Source of the DNA: VRUE01 sp963745915
Lineage (GTDB): Bacteria; Actinomycetota; Thermoleophilia; Solirubrobacterales; 70-9
NCBI GenBank assembly: GCA_963745915.1
Contig: CAVUZA010000002.1
Coordinates: forward strand, 992,001 to 1,056,000
Reading direction: 5' to 3'
DNA: 64,000 bases
Shown here: positions 10,430-17,235 of the stretch, in pieces
How positions within the stretch are numbered: position 1 is the first letter of the stretch
How the letters are laid out: the number at the start of each line of letters is the position of its first letter
Made by a program: the position numbers and the translations under genes
Notes under the pieces: model-generated
Database searches by the model: none
What the model was told of the DNA's origin: nothing
Seen by the model: the letters and a program-made list of their open reading frames with translations, nothing else

Positions 10430-10565
10430 GGAGTCGGGGGGTGGGCATCCGGCGTGTCGCGTCCAGCGGCTCTGCAAAGTGATGTGAGGGCGCCCGCAGG
10501 GCGCCACCAGGTTCGCCCCACCGCAGGTGGGGCGTCAACGCCGGATGCCCACCCCCCGACTCCCT
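10428..10565 (+). repeat. Long inverted-repeat element, family 1, copy C (arms 28 bp, structured core)
   Basis: Perfect 28-bp arms at 10428-10455 and 10538-10565; the left arm starts inside the rsmG stop codon. The 82-nt core (10456-10537) matches copy B closely, with AGCGGCTCTGCAAAGT, the same first hairpin (GGCGCCC gca GGGCGCC) and a second hairpin CGCCCCACC gca GGTGGGGCG. Compared with copy B (CGCACCGCC gca GGCGGTGCG) both sides of that stem changed together, so pairing is kept. The element ends 8 bp before the TAAGCT box of parA. Confidence 0.87.
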
Positions 10566-10586
10566 CTCGAACTAAGCTCCTCCGCC

Positions 10587-11345
10587 ATGGGCGTCGTCTA
10601 CGCGATCTCCAACCAGAAGGGCGGCGTCGGCAAGACGACGACTGCGGTCAACGTCGCCGCCTGCGTCGCCTCCGGTGGGGCGCAGACGCTGCTGGTCGAC
10701 CTCGACCCGCAGTGCAACGCGACCGTCGCGCTCGGCGGCGAGCGCGACATGCACCCCTCCTCCTACGACTGCCTGACCGGTGACGTTTCAGTGGCAGAGG
10801 CGGCGCGGCCGGCCGGGCCGGACAACCTCTGGCTGGTTCCCGCCAACCGCGACCTGGCCGGCGCCGCGGTCGAGCTGCCGCGGATCGAGGGCTCGGAGAC
10901 CCGGCTGCGCGAGCGGCTCGGGCCGGTGCGCGAGCGCTTCGCCTACACGCTGCTCGACTGCCCGCCCTCGCTCGGCCCGGTCAGCGTCAACGCCCTGACG
11001 GCCGCCGACCGGGTGATCGTCCCGGTGCAGGCCGAGTACCTGGCGCTCGAGGGGCTGGTCCAGTTCCTCGACACGCTGGCGACGATCCGCCGGGAGCTCA
11101 ACCCGGCGCTGGAGGTGTCGGGGCTCTTGGTCACCATGCACGACGAGCGCACCCGCCTGGCGCAGGACGTCGAGGCGGAACTGCGCCAGCACTTCCCGGA
11201 AATGGTCTTCGAGACGGTCATCCCGCGCAGCGTCCGCGTCGCCGAGGCGCCCAGCTTCGGCCTGCCGGTGACCGAGCACTCGCCCTCCTCGCGCGGCTCG
11301 AGCGCCTACCGGGCGCTGGCCAGGGAGCTGGTCGCCCGTGGCTAA
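10587..11345 (+). CDS. parA: Chromosome-partitioning ATPase ParA (Soj)
   Basis: Deviant-Walker ATPase that moves ParB-parS complexes; 252 residues. It starts MGVVYAISNQKGGVGKTTTA with the KGGVGKTT deviant Walker A at residues 11-18; LLVDLDPQCNAT is the A' motif and TLLDCPPSLGPVSVNALTAAD the Walker B region. The ATG at 10587 is chosen because homology begins there and TAAGCT (10573-10578) lies 8 nt upstream; longer in-frame readings run into the inverted repeat. The 3' end overlaps the parB GTG by 8 bp. Confidence 0.96.
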   Translation: MGVVYAISNQKGGVGKTTTAVNVAACVASGGAQTLLVDLDPQCNATVALGGERDMHPSSYDCLTGDVSVAEAARPAGPDNLWLVPANRDLAGAAVELPRIEGSETRLRERLGPVRERFAYTLLDCPPSLGPVSVNALTAADRVIVPVQAEYLALEGLVQFLDTLATIRRELNPALEVSGLLVTMHDERTRLAQDVEAELRQHFPEMVFETVIPRSVRVAEAPSFGLPVTEHSPSSRGSSAYRALARELVARG

Positions 11346-12214
11346 GAAGCCCGCCCGCCGCGGTCTCGGCTCCGGCCTCGCCGCGATCCTCCCCGAGGCC
11401 TCGGTCGAGGACGCCGGCGAGCTGCGCGAGCTGCCGGTGGAGACTGATCAAGCCGAACCCGAGCCAGCCGCGGACCAGGATCGAGCCCGACTCGCTGGCG
11501 GGCCTCGCCTCCTCGATCGAGGCCAACGGCGTCGTCCAGCCGCTGCTGGTCCGTCCCCTCGCCGACGGCAGCTACGAGCTGATCGCCGGCGAGCGCCGCT
11601 GGCGCGCGGCCCAGCAGGCCGGTCTGGCCAAGGTGCCCGCCGTCGTCCGAGACCAGGAGCGGGCCGAGCGCCTGCAGGTGGCCCTGATCGAGAACATGGT
11701 GCGCGAGGACCTCAACCCGGTCGACGAGGCGCGCGCCTGCGCCGCCCTGGTCGAGGAGCTCGGCCTCTCCCGGGAGGAGCTGGCCCGCCGCGTCGGTCGC
11801 AGCCGCCCCGCCGTCTCCAACCTGATCCGCCTGCTCGACCTGCCCGACGAGGCGCTGGCGATGCTCGAGTCCGGCGAGCTCAGCGAGGGCCACGGCCGCG
11901 CCCTGCTCGGCGCCGAGGGCAACGACGTCCGCCGCCGCCTCGCCCGCGACGCGGCGCGGGCCGGCTGGTCGGTGCGCGAGACCGAGAACAGGGTTAAGCT
12001 GGCTGGCCAGCCAAAGCGACGGGGGAGCAGCGCCGCCACGCTCAGCGCCGAGGAGCGCGCCGCCCTGAGCGAGGTCGCCGACCGGCTCGAGTCGGCCCTC
12101 GGCCACGAGGTCAAGTTGCGCCCGAAGGGGGGAGGGCTCTCGGTCGAGGTCCAGCTCGAGGACCTCGACGCCGCCCGCGCCCTGGCCCGCGCCCTGCAGC
12201 GCCGCTCCGGCTGA
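11338..12214 (+). pseudogene. parB: Chromosome-partitioning protein ParB, interrupted by an apparent frameshift
   Basis: The frame from GTG 11338 gives a normal ParB N-terminus (MAKKPARRGLGSGLAAILPE ... ELPVE) up to about 11442. The conserved continuation LIKPNPSQPRTRIEPDSLAG, GERRWRAAQQAGLAKVPAVV, ENMVREDLNPVDEA and the helix-turn-helix LARRVGRSRPAVSNLIRLLDLPDEAL is in another frame, starting at CTG 11444. One extra base near 11443 (or two missing) explains the break. The rest of the protein is intact to the stop at 12214, total about 290 residues. ParB binds parS, loads SMC and acts with ParA. A sequencing or assembly error is at least as likely as a real mutation. Confidence 0.88.
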
Positions 12215-12234
12215 CACCGTCGCGTCTTGAAATG

Positions 12235-12298
12235 CGGTCATGGCGCGCCCGTTGCCGTATGACCGTAAAAACCGACTTTCGGTGGAATCCTGCTAAAT
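12235..12298 (+). promoter_or_regulatory. Putative hipBA promoter and operator
   Basis: CGGTCAT (12235-12241) and ATGACCG (12259-12265) form an inverted repeat with a 17-nt spacer upstream of the HipB-like gene, a plausible binding site for the antitoxin. TAAATT at 12293-12298 is a -10-like box that ends 8 nt before the ATG, so the message would be almost leaderless. The operator assignment rests on the common autoregulation of HipBA systems and is an inference. Confidence 0.45.
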
Positions 12299-12306
12299 TC
12301 CCGTAT

Positions 12307-12561
12307 ATGCAGTCAGGCGATCGGCATCGAGACCCCGACCGGCCCTTTCGGCTCTACAGCGCCGCGTCGATCGGTCCCGCCATCCGGCGCTACCGCAAGG
12401 AGGCCGGCCTGACCCAGGGCCAGCTCGCCGAGCTGGCCGGCCTCAACCGCACCTACCTCGCCGAGCTGGAGCAGGGCAAGGAGACCGCGCAGGTGCGGCG
12501 GATCCTGCACGTCCTCAAGCTGCTCGGCGTCCGCGCCACCCTGCAGAAGGCGGACTGGTAG
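12307..12561 (+). CDS. hipB: HipB-like antitoxin, XRE-family helix-turn-helix protein
   Basis: An 84-residue protein. The helix-turn-helix is IRRYRKEAGLTQGQLAELAG followed by LNRTYLAELEQGKETAQVRRILHVLKLLGV (residues about 28-77), a typical XRE/HipB fold; the tail RATLQKADW is short. The start ATG 12307 is preferred over upstream in-frame codons because of the adjacent TAAATT box. It is followed after 2 bp by a hipA homologue, the standard antitoxin-first order. It should neutralise HipA and repress its own promoter, by analogy with E. coli HipBA. Confidence 0.85.
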   Translation: MQSGDRHRDPDRPFRLYSAASIGPAIRRYRKEAGLTQGQLAELAGLNRTYLAELEQGKETAQVRRILHVLKLLGVRATLQKADW

Positions 12562-12563
12562 CC

Positions 12564-13805
12564 GTGGCCCGCCTGGCGATCTGGCTCTACGGGCGGGAGG
12601 TCGCCTTCGTCGAGCGCGAGCGCAAGAACCGCCTGCGCCTTTCCTACACCGAGGAGGCGCTGGCCAGCTACGAGGGCGGTACGCCGCTGCTCTCGCTGGC
12701 TCTGCCGCTGACCTCCGACCGCTATCCCAACGGCGTCACCCGCGCATTCCTCGACGGCCTGCTGCCCGAGGGCGAGCCGCGCCGGGCGATCGCCGAGGAC
12801 CTGGACCTGCCGGCCAGCGACGTCTTCGGCCTGCTCGCCGCGCTCGGGCGAGACTGCGCGGGGGCGCTGGTCGTCCTGCCGGAGGGCGATCCGCCGGCAC
12901 CGCCGCCGAGCACCCAGACGGCCGAGCCGCTCAGCGACGACGAGCTCGCCGAGCTGGTCGCCAACCTGCGCAGCGCCCCGCTCGGCGTCGGCCGCGAGGT
13001 CCGCCTCTCGCTCGCCGGGGTTCAGGAGAAGCTGCTGCTGACGCGGCTGCCCGACGGGTCGTGGAGCCGGCCCAAGGGGAGCATGGCGTCCACCCACATC
13101 CTCAAGCCCGAGATCGAGCGATTTCGGCATACGGTCGAGAACGAGGCGTTCTGCATGCGCCTGGCGAGGCAGCTCGGGCTCGAGACCGCCGGCGTGGAGA
13201 CCATCCTCGTCGACGGGCGCCCGGTCCTGGTTGTCGAGCGCTTCGACCGCCGCCTCGAGCCCGACGGCACGATCCATCGCGTCCACCAGGAGGATCTCTG
13301 CCAGGCGATGGGCTTGCCGCCCGACAAGAAGTACGAGCAGGGCGGCGGCCCGAACCTCGCCCGCGCGGCGCGCCTGCTCCAGGACGTCGCCGACCCGGGC
13401 TCACCCGCTGCGCTGCTGCGCGCCGTGACGCTCAACGTCGCGCTCGGCAATTGCGACGCGCACGGCAAGAACTTCTCCCTGCTGCACTCCGAGTCCGGCG
13501 CCGTGCGCCTCGCGCCGCTCTACGACCTGCTCTCGACCAGGCTGTACCCGCTCGACGAGAAGCTCGCCATGTACGTCGACAGCGTGCAGAAGGCCGACCG
13601 GGTGACCGCTCCGCGCATCGTCAACGAGGCCGTCGGGTGGGGGATGCCGAGGGCAGCCGCAGAGTCGATCGTCGACGATCTCCTCGACCGTCTGCCGCAG
13701 GCGATATCGACCGTGGCCGACGAGATCGACGGCCTCCCGGCGGAGTTGCCCGAACTGGTGGCGAGCCGGGCGGGTCAGCTGCGCGACGCGCCCGCTCGCG
13801 CCTGA
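12564..13805 (+). CDS. hipA: HipA-family serine/threonine kinase toxin
   Basis: A 413-residue HipA homologue; family members phosphorylate targets such as glutamyl-tRNA synthetase and slow growth. The N-subdomain is present (LPLTSDRYPNGVTRAFLDGL, LLPEGEPR), then the couple domain SLAGVQEKLLL (about residue 150), the P-loop-like STHILKPEI, catalytic NVALGNCDAHGKNFSLLH (about 290-307; D, H, K and N as in active HipA) and LAPLYDLLST with the metal-binding Asp. All key residues are in place, so it looks functional. Start GTG 12564. Paired with the upstream HipB-like gene. Confidence 0.9.
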   Translation: MARLAIWLYGREVAFVERERKNRLRLSYTEEALASYEGGTPLLSLALPLTSDRYPNGVTRAFLDGLLPEGEPRRAIAEDLDLPASDVFGLLAALGRDCAGALVVLPEGDPPAPPPSTQTAEPLSDDELAELVANLRSAPLGVGREVRLSLAGVQEKLLLTRLPDGSWSRPKGSMASTHILKPEIERFRHTVENEAFCMRLARQLGLETAGVETILVDGRPVLVVERFDRRLEPDGTIHRVHQEDLCQAMGLPPDKKYEQGGGPNLARAARLLQDVADPGSPAALLRAVTLNVALGNCDAHGKNFSLLHSESGAVRLAPLYDLLSTRLYPLDEKLAMYVDSVQKADRVTAPRIVNEAVGWGMPRAAAESIVDDLLDRLPQAISTVADEIDGLPAELPELVASRAGQLRDAPARA

Positions 13806-13855
13806 GCCGGGCTGCCGGCTGGGCGCCTTTTCCCCGCTATCATCGGCCTGGCTCC

Positions 13856-13929
<74 letters not shown>

Positions 13930-13932
13930 CTC

Positions 13933-14427
13933 GTGCAGCAGATGCAGATCTACGGCGTCAGCTTCGACATGGTCGGCAAGCAGCCGATCGTCTTGCTGAA
14001 GACGGTCGACGGCAACCGCTTCCTGCCGATCTGGATCGGCCACCCGGAGGCGGCGGCGATCCTGATGAAGCTGCAGGGGGCGACGACGCCACGGCCGATG
14101 ACCCACGACCTGCTCTCCGAGATCCTCGAGCAGCTCGACGCCAAATGCGAGCGGGTCTCGGTCACCGAGCTGCGCGACAACACCTTCTACGCCTCGATCA
14201 CGGTCTCGGTCAACGGCAACGAGATGGAGATCGACTCGCGCCCCTCCGACGCCCTCGCCCTCGCCGTCCGCGTCTCGGCCCCGATCTACGCCGACGAGGG
14301 CGTGATCGAGGAGTCGGCGATCGAGTTCGAGCACGACGTCGAGGACACCGAGGAGGTCGTCGACAAATTCAAAGAGTTCCTCGACGAGGTAAGCCCCGAG
14401 GACTTCGCCAAAGGCGAGGACTCCTAG
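13933..14427 (+). CDS. Bifunctional nuclease (BFN/DUF151) family protein
   Basis: A 164-residue protein of the DUF151/BFN family. Typical landmarks: PIVLLKTVDGNRFLPIWIGH (residues 18-37), EAAAILMKLQG, RPMTHDLL, the V-x-V-T-E-L-x-D-N-T-F-Y-A region and SRPSDALALAVRVSAPIYADE (about 99-119). Family members have been reported with nuclease activity, but the actinobacterial role is not established. The start could be GTG 13933 or ATG 13942; neither has a ribosome site, and the gene begins almost at the end of tRNA-Ile, so it may be read from the tRNA transcript. The C-terminus is acidic. Confidence 0.88.
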   Translation: MQQMQIYGVSFDMVGKQPIVLLKTVDGNRFLPIWIGHPEAAAILMKLQGATTPRPMTHDLLSEILEQLDAKCERVSVTELRDNTFYASITVSVNGNEMEIDSRPSDALALAVRVSAPIYADEGVIEESAIEFEHDVEDTEEVVDKFKEFLDEVSPEDFAKGEDS

Positions 14428-14434
14428 CCCGGGC

Positions 14435-15367
14435 TCAGGCGCGCGCGGGGGCGAGCGCCAGCTCGAGGATGCGCTCGACCAGCTGCTCGAAGGACATCCC
14501 GGCCGCCTCCGCGGCCTGGGGCAGGAGGCTGGTGTCGGTGAGCCCGGGGATCGCGTTGACCTCGAGCACCTGCGGCCCGTCCTCGCCGAGGATCAGGTCG
14601 GCGCGCGAGAAGCCCGAGCAGCCGAGCGCCTCGTAGGCGGCGAGGGCCGCCTCGGTCACCGCCGCCGCCTCGGCCTCGCTCAGCTCGGCGGGGCAGACGA
14701 ACGAGGTGCGGCCGATCTCGTAGCGCGCTTCGAAGTCGTAGCTGTCGCCGTCGGCCGGGATCGCCTCGACCACCGGCAGCGCCTCGCCGCCGAGCACGCT
14801 GACCGCCAGCTCGCGGCCGGGGACGAAGCGCTCGAGCAGCACCCGCTCGTCGTAGCTGAAGGCCGAGACCAGGGCCTCCGGGACCTCGAACCAGGTCTCG
14901 GCGAACTTGACCCCGAGCGAGGAGCCGCCGCGGCTGGGCTTGACCACCAGCGGGAAGCCGAGCCGCTGCTCGAGCCCGCCGAGCGCGTCGGCGGCGCCCA
15001 GCTCGCGGAAGGCGGTCTCGTTGAAGGCGAACCAGTCCGGCGTCGGCACCCCCGCGGCGCGCAGCTCGTGCTTGGCCAGGACCTTGTCCATGCAGCGGGC
15101 GCAGGCGGCGACGCCCGGCCCGGTGAAGGGGATGCCGAGGATCTCGAGCAGCTCCTGCGCGGTGCCGTCCTCGCCACCGGGACCGTGCATGGCGACGAAG
15201 GCGACGTCGGGCCGCTCCGCCTCCAGCCGCTTGACCAGCTCGCCGCCCGCCTCGAGCGGCACCACCTCGTGGCCGAGCCGCTCGAGCGCGTCTTCGACCC
15301 GGGCCCCGGAGCGCAGCGAGACGCCGCGCTCCAGCGAGCGACCGCCTTTCAGCACCGCGACCTTCAT
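14435..15367 (-). CDS. ddl: D-alanine--D-alanine ligase
   Basis: ATP-grasp enzyme making D-Ala-D-Ala for peptidoglycan; 310 residues. Starts MKVAVLKGGRSLERGVSLRSG; AMHGPGGEDGTAQELLEILG (about 70-89) is the family signature, followed by FTGPGVAACARCMDKVLAK, PLVVKPSRGGSSLGV (ATP-grasp loop) and the metal-binding end LEVNAIPGLTDTSLLPQ. Active-site Ser/Tyr and Arg positions look normal. The ATG overlaps the stop of the upstream aminotransferase gene (ATGA), so both are in one unit. It ends 8 bp from the convergent BFN gene. Confidence 0.96.
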   Translation of the reverse strand: MKVAVLKGGRSLERGVSLRSGARVEDALERLGHEVVPLEAGGELVKRLEAERPDVAFVAMHGPGGEDGTAQELLEILGIPFTGPGVAACARCMDKVLAKHELRAAGVPTPDWFAFNETAFRELGAADALGGLEQRLGFPLVVKPSRGGSSLGVKFAETWFEVPEALVSAFSYDERVLLERFVPGRELAVSVLGGEALPVVEAIPADGDSYDFEARYEIGRTSFVCPAELSEAEAAAVTEAALAAYEALGCSGFSRADLILGEDGPQVLEVNAIPGLTDTSLLPQAAEAAGMSFEQLVERILELALAPARA

Positions 15368-16740
15368 TCGCCCTCGGCCTTGCGGAAGGGGACGACGTTC
15401 TCCTCGCCCTCCTCCTCCGCCGGCGCCGCCGCATCCGGCTGCTCCCCGGTCAGGGCGCAGTACAGCTCGACCTGCTCGGCCACCGTCCTGCCGATGCGGC
15501 GGATGCCCTCGCGGATCTCCTCGGCGTCGCCGGCGGAGAAGTTGAGCCGCATCGAGTTGCGGCCGCGGCCGTCGACGTAGGCGGCGCCGCCGGGGACGAA
15601 GGCGACATCCTCGCGCAGCGCCTTGGCGAGCAGGTCGCCGGTGTCGATGAAGGGGGGGAGGGTGGCCCAGACGAAGAGCCCGCCCTCGGGCTCGGTCCAG
15701 CTCGCCTGCGGCGGGAAGTGCTCGCGCAGCGCGGCCAGCATCGCGTCGCGGCGCTCGCTGTAGATCGCGCTGACGCTCTCCACGTACTCGCGCCAGCGCC
15801 CTTCGGCGAAGTACTCGCGAACGAAGTACTGGGTCAGGGTCGAGGTGCAGAGATCCGAGGCCTGCTTGCCGAGCACGACCTTCTCCATCAGCGGTGGCGG
15901 CGTCACCGCCCAGCCGAGCCGGATCCCCGGCGAGAGGATCTTGGAGAAGGTGCCGACGTAGACGACGAAGTCGCCGCCGTCGAGCTGGTAGAGCGGCGGC
16001 AGCGGCTCGCCTTCGAAGCGCAGCAGGCCGTAGGGGTTGTCCTCGACGACGAGCAGCTCGCGGGCCCGGGCCAGCTCGACCAGGCGCCGCCGCCGCGGCA
16101 GCGACATCGTCACCCCGGACGGGTTCTGGAAGCTGGGCACGGCGTAGATCAGCTTCGGCCGCCGCCCTTCGGCGTCGAGCCGCTCGAGCGTCGCTTCCAG
16201 CTCCTCGATCCGCATCCCCTCCGAGTCGCACTCGATCTGGATCGTGTCTGCCTGGTAGCTGCAGAAGACGGGGATCGCGCCGGGGTAGGTCGGCGCTTCG
16301 CAGATCACCGCGTCGCCGGGGTCGACCAGCGCCTTGCAGATCAGGTCGATCGCCTGCTGGCCGCCGGTGGTGACGATCACGTCCTCGGGGTCGGGAAGCA
16401 TCCCCTCGGCGCCCATCACCTCGAGGATGCAGTCGACGGTCTCGGCGAAGCCCTCGGTCGGCCCGTACTGCAGGGCCTCGGCGGCGGACTCCTGGGCGAT
16501 CCGGGTCATCTGCGCGGCGAAGGTCTGGGCCGGGAAGGTCGAGGTGTCGGGCAGGCCGCCGGCCAGCGAGATCACCTCCGGGCGGGCGGTCACCGCCATC
16601 AGGTCGCGCATCGCCGAGGAGCGCATCACCCTGGTGCGCTCGGCGAAGAGCCCGGCGTAGCGCTCGAGGTCGCTGCGGCTGGCGTGGGCGCGGCGCCGGT
16701 GGGGCGGGTCGGTCACCACCACAGTGTGGCGGATCGGCAC
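15364..16740 (-). CDS. PLP-dependent aminotransferase, class I/II (2-aminoadipate transaminase-like)
   Basis: A 458-residue fold-type I aminotransferase resembling LysN and the catalytic part of MocR proteins. Seen: ISLAGGLPDTSTFP (N-terminal arm), ALQYGPTEGFAETVD, IVTTGGQQAIDLICKALVDPGD, NPYGLLRFEG, the PLP lysine in VYVGTFSKILSPGIRLGW and the substrate-carboxylate arginine in NSMRLNFS. There is no helix-turn-helix, so it is an enzyme rather than a regulator. The substrate cannot be decided. The start is uncertain: GTG 16740 gives a Pro/Arg-rich lead; GTGs a few codons downstream are alternatives. It is translationally coupled to ddl. Confidence 0.88.
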   Translation of the reverse strand: MPIRHTVVVTDPPHRRRAHASRSDLERYAGLFAERTRVMRSSAMRDLMAVTARPEVISLAGGLPDTSTFPAQTFAAQMTRIAQESAAEALQYGPTEGFAETVDCILEVMGAEGMLPDPEDVIVTTGGQQAIDLICKALVDPGDAVICEAPTYPGAIPVFCSYQADTIQIECDSEGMRIEELEATLERLDAEGRRPKLIYAVPSFQNPSGVTMSLPRRRRLVELARARELLVVEDNPYGLLRFEGEPLPPLYQLDGGDFVVYVGTFSKILSPGIRLGWAVTPPPLMEKVVLGKQASDLCTSTLTQYFVREYFAEGRWREYVESVSAIYSERRDAMLAALREHFPPQASWTEPEGGLFVWATLPPFIDTGDLLAKALREDVAFVPGGAAYVDGRGRNSMRLNFSAGDAEEIREGIRRIGRTVAEQVELYCALTGEQPDAAAPAEEEGEENVVPFRKAEGE

Positions 16741-16757
16741 CGAGGCGCCGGGCGAGT

Positions 16758-16763
16758 TAGGTT
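16758..16763 (+). promoter_or_regulatory. -10 box of a leaderless transcript
   Basis: TAGGTT is followed by exactly 6 nt and then the GTG start at 16770. This TANNNT-N6-RTG spacing is the signature of leaderless actinobacterial promoters. Confidence 0.6.
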
Positions 16764-16769
16764 TTCCGC

Positions 16770-17204
16770 GTGGGATCTTTCTCAGGCATCTGCCTCGAGC
16801 TCGGCCTCGGCCTGGCGATCGGCATGCTGGCCGGGACGACCGGCACGCACGGCGGCGCCCGCGGCCGGATGACGCTGCTCGCCGCGGCGATCGGCCTCGT
16901 CGTCGGCATCCTGCTCGCCGCCACCGCCGACGTCAGCACCCTCGCCGGGGCGCTCGCCGGGATGCTCGGCGCCGGCTTCGCCTGCGTCGTGGTCAGCGAC
17001 GTGGTCGGCGCCGCCGGCCGCCGCGAGGGCAGCGGCTCCGCCGCCCTCGCCTTCCTCGTCTCGCTGGCCGCCCTGCTGGTGGCAGCGGTGGCGATCCTGA
17101 TCTCCCCAGCGACCCTGCTGGTGGTAGCCGCCCTGATCTGGCTGGCCGTCTCGAGGCGGCGCAGGGCTCAGCGCAAGCACGCCGGCCTGCGCGTCCTGCG
17201 CTGA
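16770..17204 (+). CDS. Four-helix membrane protein of unknown function
   Basis: A 144-residue, very hydrophobic protein that I do not recognise. About four or five membrane segments: ICLELGLGLAIGMLAG (about 7-22), MTLLAAAIGLVVGILLAAT (34-52), TLAGALAGMLGAGFACVVVS (57-76) and ALAFLVSLAALLVAAVAILI with SPATLLVVAALIWLAV (91-126), followed by a basic cytoplasmic tail (SRRRRAQRKH). GTG start directly downstream of a leaderless-type promoter. It stands between a divergent aminotransferase gene and a phosphodiesterase-like gene 31 bp downstream. Confidence 0.72.
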   Translation: MGSFSGICLELGLGLAIGMLAGTTGTHGGARGRMTLLAAAIGLVVGILLAATADVSTLAGALAGMLGAGFACVVVSDVVGAAGRREGSGSAALAFLVSLAALLVAAVAILISPATLLVVAALIWLAVSRRRRAQRKHAGLRVLR

Positions 17205-17235
17205 GCCGACCGCGCCGGTCGAGGATGATGGCGTC

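Noticed and set aside
8711..10565. Family 1 elements as an insertion sequence, MITE or CRISPR
   Set aside because: Outer arms differ between copies, no transposase or target duplication is visible, and there is no repeat-spacer periodicity.
14435..16231. A 598-codon frame that seems to fuse a long N-terminus to ddl
   Set aside because: The first 288 codons are the aminotransferase gene read in another frame. Ddl starts at ATG 15367, where homology begins.
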